Assembly (NCBI RefSeq): GCF_008831285.2
Contig: NC_045151.1
Location: 2,537,544-2,601,543 of the forward strand
Origin: Nymphaea colorata
Taxonomy: Eukaryota > Streptophyta > Magnoliopsida > Nymphaeales > Nymphaeaceae
Length of the DNA: 64,000 nt
Direction of reading: 5' to 3'
Within the stretch, counting starts at the first letter, position 1, and each line of letters opens with the position of its first letter. Positions 14,308-25,533 of the stretch are shown here, one piece after another. The notes under the pieces are model-generated. The model was given only the letters and a program-made list of their open reading frames with translations. It was not told the DNA's origin and searched no databases. Made by a program: the position numbers and the translations under genes.

Positions 14308-14640
14308 TTAGGTAGAATGATTAATCATACTCCTTACCATATCCATAAGAGTTCTGTTTCGTCTCTCAGCTACACCATTCATTCTGAGAGAACCCGACAT
14401 GGTGTATTGAGAGACCATACCATATTCATCTACATACTTAGCAAAAAATCCTGGGAGTTGTTCACCTAATCCATCATTTCTACCATAGTATTCACCATCA
14501 CGGTCAGATCTAACAGCTTTAATCATTTTGCCTAATTGATTCTCAACTTCGGCTTTAAATGATTTGAAAACGTCTAAGGATTGAGACTTCTCATGAATCA
14601 AATACAGGTAACCATAACAAGAATAATAATCTATGAACAT
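14308..14640 (-). pseudogene. Copia integrase catalytic core fragment
   Basis: This 110-residue open fragment keeps the three landmarks of a copia integrase. They are an aspartate in FIDYYS, a second in VRSDRDGEYYG, and the glutamate in NGVAERRNRTL. A frameshift separates it from the GAG-pre-integrase part at 14709-15029. Integrase inserts the reverse-transcribed element into host DNA. This copy is cut off on both sides and is read as a relic. Confidence 0.85.
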
Positions 14641-14708
14641 GATAAAATATTGTTCTCCATTCCAACAAACCTTTGGGAATGGACCACAAACATCCGTATG
14701 AATCAGTT

Positions 14709-15440
14709 CTAAGACGTCTGAAGCTCTATCGGCACATGTTTTCTTAATGTTTGTTCATTGTCCCTTTTACATTCAATGCAAACATTAAAGTCTGCAAAAT
14801 TAAGAGATTCAAGAATTTCATTCGACGTAAGCCTTTTTATCATCTTTTCAAGGATATGTCCTAAGTGTCTATGCCACAACATAACAAAATTCTCATTGAT
14901 TAATTTTCTTTTAGTACTACTAGACGTAACATGCAAGATTTCATGATATGAAGCAACTGTATTAATCAAATAAAAGAAACAACTTAAATTTACTATCTCC
15001 AAATGAACAATAATAACCAAATTTGTCAAACGAGGAAATAAAAATCAAATTTCGTCTAAAAGACGGTACTACATAAGTTTCTGTCAAATTTAAATAACAA
15101 CCAATCTTTAACAATAACTGAACATCTGCTATGACTTCAACTTTCGCCTTCTTGCCATCGCCCATATAGATGAATCTTTCAACATCATTTGACATTCGAT
15201 AATTTAGGCAACTTTGCATAGAAACACTTATGTGAGTAGTAACACCTGAATCTACCAACCAAGTGTTTCTGTGTATTGAAGTTAAATTAACCTCAGAACA
15301 AACCAAAGTGAGAAGTGTACATTTCTTTTCATGCCATGTGTGATACTTGTTACAATCATTCTTCATATGACCTTCACCCTTGCAAAAGAAGAAGCCTGAT
15401 TTGCCTTCTTTATGCTTCTTTTGTTTCTTAGTGGATGAAT
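14709..15440 (-). pseudogene. Copia protease and GAG-pre-integrase fragments with a damaged zinc knuckle
   Basis: Two overlapping frames (14709-15029 and 14962-15366) hold the GAG-pre-integrase signature LWHRHLGHI and the aspartic protease site TWLVDSGVTTHIS. Active copia proteases usually have DSGA at that site, so the V is a change. Just upstream (about 15360-15400) a gag zinc knuckle reads FFFCKGEGHMKNDC, in which the first cysteine is replaced by phenylalanine. Frameshifts separate the pieces. Confidence 0.8.
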
Positions 15441-16139
15441 AGTCAACTGCAACTTCTTAACAGTCTTTCTTTTCTTACTTTTAAAATTTGAACCAACTCA
15501 GGAATAATACTTAAATTTACAAATATCATGGAAGCAGAACTCACTGTACAAAGAACAAAAAGACCAAAACATGCTCACAATCAATACATGTACATAGATG
15601 AAACAACAAATATAAATGAATTTAAATACAATGACCTAAATCCCATCACAAGGTACCAATGCAATATTAATAACCAATAATTGGATTGAAATATTAACAG
15701 CAAGTGGTATTCTTAGTCGACAATAAATATAGATAATTATCCCTGTCAAATAACGAGCCAATCTTTGGATTGACTCACTATTCACATGGAAACCTGAAAA
15801 TTATCACATATTCATTGCCCTGTATGCTTAAACCTAACCAAGTATACTATCATCTAATGTTCGAAACAAACAAATTTCTATAACACAGGTCACTTTGGTG
15901 ACATAAAGTATAAATCTACTCATTTTGAACAATAGATATGACAAAATATCAAATTCATAGTTTAAATATTCATTTATGGTGCACCCACAATTTTAATAAC
16001 GTGCAAAACATGATACATATATTAAAATTCACATATAAAATTGTCTTACATTGAATCCAAAATCAAATGATTCAATGAAATAGACTCAAAAGAGTCCAAA
16101 ATTTTATAAACTGGTACTATAATTGTGCTTAAGTGGGTC

Positions 16140-16600
16140 AAGAACCGCTGAATCAACCTTAAAATGGCCCGTATCGTTCTTAAACCGCAACTAAAACACC
16201 CACATGGACCAAAATAGGGCTGAACCGATTTAAAAATTGAACGAACTGGTCAAAATTAGTCTAATCAGTTCTGAAACCCATTAAACCAGTTTGAAAATGG
16301 TTAAAATCGGCTTCAAAACTGAATGAACCGGTCTGAAAAATTCTGAATCGGTCTGAAAATTAATTGAACCGGTCTGAAAAACAACTGAACCGGTTTGAAA
16401 ATCAACTGAACCTGTTTGAAAACAACTGAACCGGCCTGAAAATCAATTGAACCAGTCTGTAAAGGGTCCGAATCAGTAAGAACCGTTTTAATTTTGAACT
16501 GAATCGGCTCCAAAAAGTACGAACCAGTTTTGAATAGAGTCGAATCGGTCTTAAACCGAATGAACCGGTTCGATTCTCTTCAGAATTGATTTAAAAAAAA
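16140..16600 (-). repeat. Degenerate short tandem repeat in the copia leader (AACCGGTCTGAAA type)
   Basis: About twenty copies of a roughly 20-22 bp unit related to TGAACCGGTCTGAAAATCA are seen. It produces the repetitive minus-strand peptide (repeats of PVQLIFR) at 16313-16513, which I regard as non-coding. It lies between the gag region and the GC-rich leader. Confidence 0.8.
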
Positions 16601-16626
16601 GGAACTGTTTTACAAAATTTAAACCG

Positions 16627-17040
16627 TATGGATACGTGTCGGGTCAGACATGAACCGATCCAGATTCGAAAGAACTGTATTTTCAAATTTTAAACAGTAT
16701 GGATACGGGTCAGGTCCGTCATGACCCGATCTGAATCCGAAAGAACCGTATGGATATGGGTGGGGTCTGACGTGACCCGACTCGGATCCGAAATTTTTAC
16801 CGCAAAAATTTAAACCGGATGGATACGGGTCGGGTCCTACAGGACCCGACGTGGATCCAAAGTCCTTACCGCAAGCGGTCTCAAGCTGGCGGCAAATTTT
16901 AAATTCATATGGATCCGGGTCGGGTATGTCATGACCCGACCTGGGTCCGACCGCCTACCGCGCGAGCGGTTTCTTGCAGCGGTTACCTTGTGGATCCGGG
17001 TCGGGTCTGCCATGACCCGACCCGGGTCTGACTGCCTACC
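16627..17040 (-). repeat. Six-copy palindromic repeat in the copia leader
   Basis: Units begin near 16627, 16698, 16749, 16818, 16909 and 16990. Each contains a GGATMCGGGTCGGGT arm, a short spacer around CATG, and an ACCCGACCYGGATCC-type return arm. Each unit could therefore fold into a strong hairpin. Spacing varies from about 50 to 90 bp. Confidence 0.8.
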
Positions 17041-17095
17041 GCGCAAGGGTTTCCAAGCAGCAGCTCTACCGCTCACCTGCCGAATGGTGGAACTC

Positions 17096-17280
17096 CACCG
17101 GCAGACCACCCAACAACGTGGGTGGCCGCCGACAGGTCTCCCAAGGACGGCCGGCCGTCGCCCACCAAAACGACGGATTCCGGTTGTCCCCTTCCCATTT
17201 CTCCTTTCTGCTTCTTTTGTAACTGCAACGGAGGCGAGGAAGAACAGCTCCACCGGCAGCCCACCCAACAACGTGGGTGG
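17096..17280. repeat. Duplicated CACCGGCAG/CCACCCA hairpin segment in the copia leader
   Basis: Two copies, at 17096-17125 and 17251-17280, each contain the inverted repeat CCACCCA-ACAACG-TGGGTGG. The surrounding 16900-17420 is far richer in G, C and CpG than the rest of the window. Confidence 0.75.
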
Positions 17281-17540
17281 GTGATGGCGGGTCGCCTCAC
17301 ATCGGCCGGCCATCGACCAAACGGCCGGCAGTCGGCCGCCGCCCCTCCTTCCTCTTCTTCTTTTGGGGCTGCAAGCCCGACAACTTCCAACGCTCACGCT
17401 GTTGGGCGATGAAGGTCGTCGCCCCCCTCACCTTTTTTTTTAAAAAAAAAAATCTTGTAGCTGAAGAAAAGGGAAGATCCGAAAGGGAAAAACACACAAA
17501 AAATCATTCAAAAAATCCAATGATTCAACAATGAACATAG

Positions 17541-17552
17541 GCTTTAATACCA
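17541..17552 (-). other. Primer binding site of the copia element
   Basis: On the minus strand this reads TGGTATTAAAGC, two bases inside the 5' LTR. It matches the initiator tRNA-Met site TGGTATCAGAGC at 10 of 12 positions. Confidence 0.8.
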
Positions 17553-17554
17553 AT

Positions 17555-18017
17555 TGATGAAGAGAAATTTCCTCATGCATACACAAAAACAAATATGCCC
17601 TAAACATGATCATGTTGATGCTAAATCATTGAATCAAAACTTTAATTGTAGCGGAAGCGTACCTGAATCCATCTGAACAATCGGACGGTGAGATCGCAAT
17701 AGGACTTTCCAGGGTTTGTGTGGAGCACATGCGGTTTCTCTCATATAGGGAAGAGACAACCCTAAAAAGCGATGTTTCAAGCAACCGTGCACGACCCCAG
17801 GGACCACTACCCTTTTATATTGTGAGCAATTACGGATTCAACCCATCAAAGAATCCATAATTGCGTACAGGTATCTATACATTATAAAATACCTCATACC
17901 ATATTAAATGATGTGATATCTCAAAACGTAATTACTTAAATGGATATTTACATTAAGATAACCATAATATCTGAAATTCCTCATTAACATATGTCAGCCC
18001 ATCAAATGATCCTTACA
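17555..18017 (-). repeat. 5' LTR of the copia element
   Basis: It runs TGATGAAGAG to CCTTACA on the plus strand and is the counterpart of 11927-12381. Confidence 0.88.
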
Positions 18018-18518
18018 CCATGTAGTGGAATAAAGTAGATGAAATAGGTGTTGTGGTTCTTGGTGGTTAGACTTTATAAGTTTCAATCATTTTCACTTTA
18101 CTTAGAAGTTTTTTTGGTTTACAGAAACTTAATTAGCAAGTATAGCATGCAAAGAGCTCAAAGAAAAGGACTTAAATGTCCCTATGGCAGGAAAGTTTCT
18201 CGGGTAACACACTTTAGCAAATATTGTAACTTCAAGAGACAAACTTATTTCTTATATTCTATATTATTATGGTGTAAATTATGGCAGATCTGAAAAAAAA
18301 AGGGTTCCTTGTTATTGCTTTAAAGTTGTCTATGTTTAGTTGTTAATACTATTGTTTTCTAAATGGATAGATTATGGTATGAACATCTTGGGGCCTTGCG
18401 GAGGACATTGGCGAAACAACGTTTTTCTGTCCTATGATTCACATGTTTGAGGTATTGCTCATCTAAGTTTGGCATTATCTTTCACGAGGGATCAATACAA
18501 TGTTCATAATGCTCCTAC

Positions 18519-18727
18519 CTAGGGGCGGAGGGAGGGGAGGGCCCGCCTAGGCCATGGCCCTACTCTAATGAATTGAAAAAAAAAAATACATTGTAAAAAA
18601 TAAAAATTTTTTGTTGCCCTATGTATTTTTTGGTTGTGAGTTCAATTTGGCCCCACCCAAATCAAACTCAAAAAAACCCAGCCTCCGTTTGGCCCGCCCC
18701 TAAAAAAAAAACCTGGCTCCACCCCTG
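18519..18727. mobile_element. Short GC-ended non-autonomous element, copy 1
   Basis: The element opens with TAGGGGCGGAGGGAGG and closes with CTGGCTCCACCCCTG, which are near inverse complements. The interior is AT-rich. CCTAC stands on both sides (18514-18518 and 18728-18732). Compare copies at 19356 and 21101. Confidence 0.55.
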
Positions 18728-19355
18728 CCTACCATTTTTAAAAGTAAATTGTCGCACTCAAGGCCACAATTTTGTTTTTTGTTGATTATATTTACAAGGC
18801 TTTTCCAAAATCCAGATTATGATGTTTGTTCTAGCTCCTTGATTTTCATATATGTTGCTAGTTTGAAAGCTTCAAATTGTTGTTAATATGAACATTTCAA
18901 ACTGCTGGCTACTTATAGTTTAGTTGAGCAACTAGCAACCACTAAAAGCTTCTATTATTGAGGAACACAAAGTCTAGAAGATATTGCAAGAATATGATTT
19001 TGTTGATATGATTTTATTTACTTTGTTACTGTACTTAATGATTATCTTCTGAAGGATAGTACTATGTCAATCACTCCACGTTTCACATATTTATGCTGTT
19101 TACAACTGTTAACGTCTTTGCACAATTCACATATTTGTATTGTTTACATATATTAGTGCTAGAACTCTAAGTGAATGTGATGTAGATTCTATATTTTTTG
19201 CATGATTCAAGTTTTTTTGCAATTATTTTTCTATTTTTCAGAATAGCTAGTTCATGCAGTTTACAATTTTAGTTTGTAATTTAGCTAAAAGTCACGTTAG
19301 ATGCTTTAAAAGAACACTAAGGAATCATAATTGGTGGCCAAACTGAGCTGACGAC

Positions 19356-19549
19356 TAGGGGCGAAACCAAGATTTTCTTCAGGGGTGGGCCGACAGTCCA
19401 ACCTCTAGATCTGGGTATGGCCAAATTGAATTCAAATCTAAAAAATACATAGTGTAATTAAAAAATATTATTTTTTCCAATATGCTTTTTTTTTTCCATT
19501 GGCCAGGGTGGGGCCATGGCCCTAGGCGGCCCCCCCTCCCTCCGCCCCT
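19356..19549. mobile_element. Short GC-ended non-autonomous element, copy 2
   Basis: It opens TAGGGGCGAAACCA and closes CTCCGCCCCT. Flanks are GCTGACGAC (19347-19355) and GCTGACCAC (19550-19558), an 8/9 match, as expected for a 9 bp target duplication of Mutator type. Confidence 0.6.
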
Positions 19550-21100
19550 GCTGACCACCAAAAACAATTTTTAAAATGAGTGTGTTGAAATTGAAACTTT
19601 TGCCTTTTTGAAATTCTTTTTTTTATTGTAAAACATTGTTTTTATTTAGTACAAATTTGAATTCATGATTGAAATTGGTTAGGAATTAAACTTGATTTTT
19701 CAAGTCAAACTCAAGTTTACGTGGTTTGTTTTTAGGATTAAAATTATGTATTTGTTTGGAACATAGCCAGCTGTTGTTCATTGTGAAATGGTAGGTAAGT
19801 TTTGGTTCAATTATTTTTATTTATTTTTATTTCACATTTTAAGGTGTTATTAGGTTACTCATTGATTGGAAATACTTACCTCTTTGGCTGGCTGATTATT
19901 CAAATGCAATACATCATACTGCAATCATAAAGAAAGAACTTGTACAATTTAATAAAACTAGACAAATCGTAAAACTTAAATAGGCAACATATCTATAATC
20001 TCTAATAGGAATTAGAATTTACATAAGCATATATTGATGAAAATAGTATGACTTTGACTAATATATTGTACTTCATGCCATGTAGAGGATTTTACTTTTA
20101 GTTATCTGACTTTAACAAAAGTAATTTTGACATTTATCTCGTGAAGTGGGGAAAAATGAACTTCAACGGATATTATGATGTAGACCACGGTTTGTTGATA
20201 TAAAAATTGCACACTTTCTTATAATAAAACCATTATTGTTTAAAATTATATATATTATAGATTAAATTTTCATGCATATTTACAATATTCATTATAAAAA
20301 AAAACATGGTTTACGAAGGAATTAGAACCTTTTACCATCATCTCCCCCAAAGCATTTGAATGCATATGATAAAAGACCACGGTAATCTGAAAACTTTTAC
20401 CATTTTCTCCTCCAAAGCATTAGAAAAATAACATTTATTGATGTGCAGTTTCAACATCAATGAAGGAATCAATGTCATTCTCTGCACTAAGTTTTATGAC
20501 TATATCAGGTTTTTACTGACATTTTCACTGTATTACTTTTTTTTCTCAAGTAAATAAAAACCACTTTTTGTTATGATTTAAGTTTGAAGCATACCAATAA
20601 CAAAAAATGAAAAGGATTATAAGATATGAACCTATTACATTCATAACGTAGCTATGAATTCAAAAGGAAAGAACTTCAAATGGTCCTTGCTGATGAGGAA
20701 AGTTTTTCTAAGTAGAAGTCAAGACCCAAAATGCTGAAAAAAGAATATATGGATTCAAAATTCTTTTGTGTTCAAACTTTTCCATGCACGTATTGATGCT
20801 GAACGTAAGGATACATTTGTTGTTGGCTCAGTGGTAACTACGGAAAAAAGATACAATACAAACATCTACCAATGATTTAAATATGTTGACAAGATCTTTA
20901 CTTAAGGATATGATGAAGGGACCTAAAGCTAACATGCTAGATAACAACATGTTTTAAGTTCTTTCATAAATGTGAAAATAAGTTGGACCATGATGGAGGC
21001 AGGTTTGGATCATTGAAAATGGTTAAGGCTGGGAGATCCGTGAAATCTTTCTCAAAAAGAGTAATTATTGCTAGGAAAACATATCATGGAATGGTAGTAT

Positions 21101-21277
21101 CTAGGGGCAGAGCCAGAAAATTTTTCCATGGGGCACTAAGTACGCAGTTAACAACCAAGTCCACACAGGTTCATGAGGCAGCGATCGGGGTTTCGTGGGG
21201 CTGCTTCACCTAAATCCAACTATAAATTGAAGGAGTTAGAGTAGCTCCGGGGGCACACGCCCCACCTAGCTACATTC
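21101..21277. mobile_element. Short GC-ended non-autonomous element, copy 3
   Basis: It starts CTAGGGGCAGAGCCAG and its right part contains ACGCCCCACCTAG. It is flanked by a perfect 10 bp direct repeat ATGGTAGTAT (21091-21100 and 21278-21287). A related but less clear piece lies at about 22337-22490. Confidence 0.6.
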
Positions 21278-21962
21278 ATGGTAGTATCCCACCTTCTTTC
21301 TCTTAAAGTTTATCATCCATGTCATGATATTAAGAATGAAAAAGGCTTCGGAGTATATTATTAGTCAAGAAAAACATGTTTTTTTGCCTAATACAAGTAG
21401 GCGTAGAAGGTTATTTACTTATAATAAGGTAAAATCTTATTTTTACTCATCGAACTTGACGAAGGTAAAATCTTATTTTTACTCATTGAACTTGACTTGT
21501 TTAATGCATATTGTGGAATGATTTGGAATTTTCTCATAGTGGTGACATTGGAGCTTGGTTTTCATCCCTGGTGGATTTACAAGGTTATGACATGTATGAC
21601 CTCTATGCCTTGTGCCATATTAATCAATGGATGAGGAGAGTGATTAACTTTCGAGTGGGAAGAAGTTGAGCCTTTGTCATTGTACCTTTTCTAATTGTTA
21701 TAAAGATGTTTGATTGTGGACTTAAAGGTGGTATTCAGTAGAATCAAAGTCAATTTATCACATATAAAATAAATGCTTTTAAAGTAGCATTCATTATATT
21801 AGTGAAGCTCAAGTTCATCATTTAACAAGACTCATATTAGGTCAATAAAGTATTTAAAATAATAGTTTGAATGTGGAGCATTCAGGAAAAGCACATGCTA
21901 TATTTGCAGTGTGTCCAATTGCAATAAGTTAATTTGAGGCAGCCGACTGATTTCAATTCCTA

Positions 21963-21975
21963 TCTCTCTCTCTCT

Positions 21976-22013
<38 letters not shown>
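21963..22013. repeat. (TC)n(TA)n microsatellite
   Basis: A TC run followed by about 20 TA repeats. Confidence 0.93.
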
Positions 22014-23820
22014 CATGAATATTTTTGACTGAAAATGTTGAAAAATGTCTCAGTTGATACTTTCAAATTCTAACAATTTTTCAAATCATAAATGCAATAA
22101 GACGGAAATTTAGGATTAGTATTCATTCTAAAACCACTTAACTTGACTGCAGGAATGTTGCAAAGTATGTAATAAATATTCTTCTATGTAATAAATACTC
22201 TTCCAAATCTTGCAATATATTGCTTCCAAATACACTGCCATTACTTTAAAATCTCACTCTTGAGTTGCATAAATATCACACTAAACTTAGATCCTTGAGT
22301 TCTGATCTAGAGCTTAATCAACAGTGGCCAACTATCCAAGGGGCACTATTTTAAAAGTTTTCATGCCTTAAGGGGCACCAATATATAACTATTAATACAT
22401 AGTTGAGATAGCCTTCACAGAAATAAAGAAAATTTGGTGGTCTGGTGTGGGCAACTGCCCGCCGCAGCTTCCATGTAGCACCGCTACTGTTAATCAAGCT
22501 CAAATGGGGACTGAATGTGCATGCTAGTAAAGGAGGGTAGATCACAAAGATTGGTGAAATTGATAAGCCAATTTTGCATCAAATTAAGAACCATGAACCT
22601 AAGATCTCTACTATCCCTCAACTTCATAGATCAAAAGTAAGAGGTGCAGAAGGTTTGGCTTGAAATCCATAAACTTTAAGATGCAAAAGTTACAGACTCG
22701 TTATATAATTCAAGCATTTGTTATACACATGAATTCATATAATTAAAAATCAAGGGATTTGAACTCTTGGCACCACTAACCAAAAAATTAAGATTACCTT
22801 AGATCTTAAATCCGAGGCAATAAATGCCCCCCTTAAGGAGGTCTTTGGAAACTAAGTCACATGGGTACTTCAACAAGGCCTCCATGCCCTTGTCCCTTAC
22901 TCAACGTGGACACACTTGGGTACCTTTTAAATCAGAACTAATCCAAACTAACTTAATTTTACTTTATAAGAATTTTCTTACTCAATTTTCACTCTGTTTT
23001 AGAGTTATTTTTCAGTAGCATATAATGTTTTTATTTATATCACTTGTTTATTCAAATGTTGCTTTCGTTTTGATTTTTTGTGATATTTTGCACATACCGG
23101 TATACATGTCTTGTCGTACCCTATACCCACATTTTTGTAAAGTTGTCTTGCTTGTACCTATATCTCTATACCTGTATCCCAACCATACTCGTACCCATGT
23201 AACTTAGTTGTACAATGATTAGATACTGATTGAGATTTTAGTTTTTTGTTATGAACCTTGGCAATGGAAAGGAAGGGGAAAGGTACCCAAATTGGTGCTG
23301 TAATGGAGCAACGAAGAGTGGGTCTACCAATAGTTGTGGTGGGGAAGGGGAAGAGATAGACAAGGTTAGATCTAGTAATTGAAGAGAGTTGTCTACTTAG
23401 AAGTAAACTATTTGGATTCAGGTCGAATCTGACCTTTACTAAATTTGATTTAATGGGATTCTGTGTTAACCAAATTCTAGTTCGGACATGAATTCAGTGA
23501 AATTGCACACTGGATCCAATTAGCAATTGGATCTAGATTTCTTTACCGCAGCCAGCTAAATGGATTCAACAAGAGTCACTTGTTAAACATGAGGATAGCA
23601 GCTGGGTTCGAGAAGACAATGTACAGGAATTTCATATTTTAGTGTAAAGACAAGCGAGTTTGTCCCGTAAATTTTGTAAAACTCCATTTTCTAATGAGGC
23701 GTCCGAAGTTCTCTATGTTGGGCATGAGTTGATGGCCAGCAAAGCACACGATTGACTAGGACCTTGTATTTTTATGAAGGTTCAAGAGAGTGAAGTGCTG
23801 TGAATTTTTGTATTATTACT

Positions 23821-24010
23821 GTGATTGGAATTTTTGTATTATTTTTCATGTGCAAGAAAAAGTAACCTTTCTATAGTTTTCATGTGATTGGAAATTTTGT
23901 ATTACTTTTCATGTGCAAGAAAAAATAACCTTTCTATGGTTTTGAGGACTTGGAACAACTTAAAGGGTGTTTGACAATGACTTGGGACAACTTAAAGGGT
24001 GTTTGACAAT
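23821..24010. repeat. Two adjacent tandem duplications (63 bp and 32 bp periods)
   Basis: Units 23821-23883 and 23884-23943 share GTGATTGGAA and CATGTGCAAGAAAAA. Units 23947-23978 and 23979-24010 share AACTTAAAGGGTGTTTGACA. The second pair starts almost where the first ends. Confidence 0.88.
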
Positions 24011-24627
24011 AGGAACACCGAAATAATGTTCTATAATCAGCTTCAAAGATCATAAGTGTCCCATCAACCAGCCTCAATTATGAGCTACAATGCTGCTCTG
24101 AGGCAGCTGGTTGGTGAGGGACAAGCAAACAACATGTCCTTAGTTTGATCTTAGTGCATGCTACTCATCTGAATTGCCAATGAATTGCTAACGGTGGCAT
24201 GCATGACACTCAAGTTAAAAGCATTTTTCGTAAGTCCACCCAGGCCTTGCATCTTGGGGGCGAGGGCGAGGAGTTTGACATTTCTACTACCAAACAGTCC
24301 CTTCAAGTTTCCTTTAGCAGCTTTTTACGACTGTTTTCCTTTTATTAGGCGTCAGCTAATAAAAATCACATGGTTAGAAGCCATTGTGATTGAAACATGG
24401 GGTAATCAGAATTTAATTTTTACGGATTTGGAGCTTACCTCGAAGGAAATTCGTGTAAGTATCCCAACTTAGAATGGTTCGGAATCAATCAACTAAGTCA
24501 TTGCAAAAGAGAAACCACAGAATCAGAATTCTTATTAAAACGACCAAATGCTTAGGCAGAAAATACATTCGAGCGATGCTGCCTAAATCATTTTTCCTTG
24601 TCTCCTTTTTGCATTTAAAGGGAAATT

Positions 24628-24662
<35 letters not shown>
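24628..24662. repeat. (CT)n(CA)n microsatellite
   Basis: About eight CT repeats followed by about nine CA repeats. Confidence 0.93.
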
Positions 24663-25533
24663 TATTACGTTGGCTTATTCAAGAATGTCCAGCAACGAGC
24701 ATAGTCGCAGCGCCTCAACCTGAACTGGTAGATGGGTCTTTGATTGCTTGTTAACCAACATATACGTCTATCAAATTAATTTTGTGTCCCAACGTTACTT
24801 TGACGAGGAAAAACCAAAAAGCACTCGCAGCTTTCAAGGGCGTGTCATGTCACACGCAAAGCCCTCATGATTTGCTTTTGTGCTTTGCTTTGCTTGCTTG
24901 CATGCTTGTCACATGACAAAGTCAAGCGAAGTAAGTGATTTTTAGACAAAGCACAACTACACTTAGCTCTATACATTGGCAGAGCTAACCCCTGTCTAGT
25001 GTATGGTAGAGCTAAGGGGAAGCCCAATCCAATATGTGCCCTATACAAGTAGAATATGTTTAACAACTTAAGTCTGGTATGCATTTGATGTTATTACTGC
25101 TAGGACCTAAAACGGGCTAACCAAAATATGCATATGGACCAATGGATTTACCTGTGTGTTTGAGTGGAACATAAAGACACAAGCAAACTGACAGGACAAA
25201 AAGGCACAGCAGAACACACAGTAGAACGCAAACTGCATCATATATCACATTTTAACAAACCCATAAACTAGTAGAAGCATGCCCATAAATTAGTTTAACG
25301 TATCACTCATCACACCATTGCTGATGACATGACAGCATCAAGTATCATGCTTGCGTTTCAAGCTGCAATTGCCCAATTAAGCTCCTTAGCAAATGCAGCA
25401 TATAAATGGTTTAGCAACCAAGGAAACTCAACAATCTGGTTAAGGCAAGCTATATTGTTGCTTCACCACTTCCACTGCCGAGCCTTCAACCATCTACTCT
25501 TGATCGAACCTGTTTGTAATAAATCATCCATCG

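Larger units (their letters stand above)
11927..18017 (-). mobile_element. Degenerate Ty1/copia LTR retrotransposon
   Basis: Two related direct repeats (11927-12381 and 17555-18017) bound a minus-strand internal region. Both LTRs start TG and end CA. The flanking pentamers are TCATG (11922-11926) and CCATG (18018-18022), a 4/5 target duplication. Reading on the minus strand the order is 5' LTR, PBS resembling initiator tRNA-Met, a long leader, gag, protease, integrase, RT, RNase H, polypurine tract, 3' LTR. Protease before integrase before RT defines Ty1/copia. Stops and frameshifts break the polyprotein throughout, and the LTRs differ at many positions, so the insertion is old and not autonomous. 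Confidence 0.9.
18018..25533. other. Gene-poor region with short elements
   Basis: AT-rich sequence with short GC-ended elements, microsatellites and small tandem duplications (listed separately). No exon with conserved motifs was found. Near 20750-20900 a minus-free plus-strand stretch has a few in-frame codons but no family could be assigned. Confidence 0.45.

Noticed and set aside
16837-17534. Several overlapping Arg/Gly/Pro-rich frames
   Set aside because: They are caused by the GC-rich hairpin leader of the copia element, and no frame shows conserved protein features.
24185-24472. 95-residue plus-strand frame
   Set aside because: Composition is irregular, there is no motif, and it overlaps GC-ended repeat sequence.
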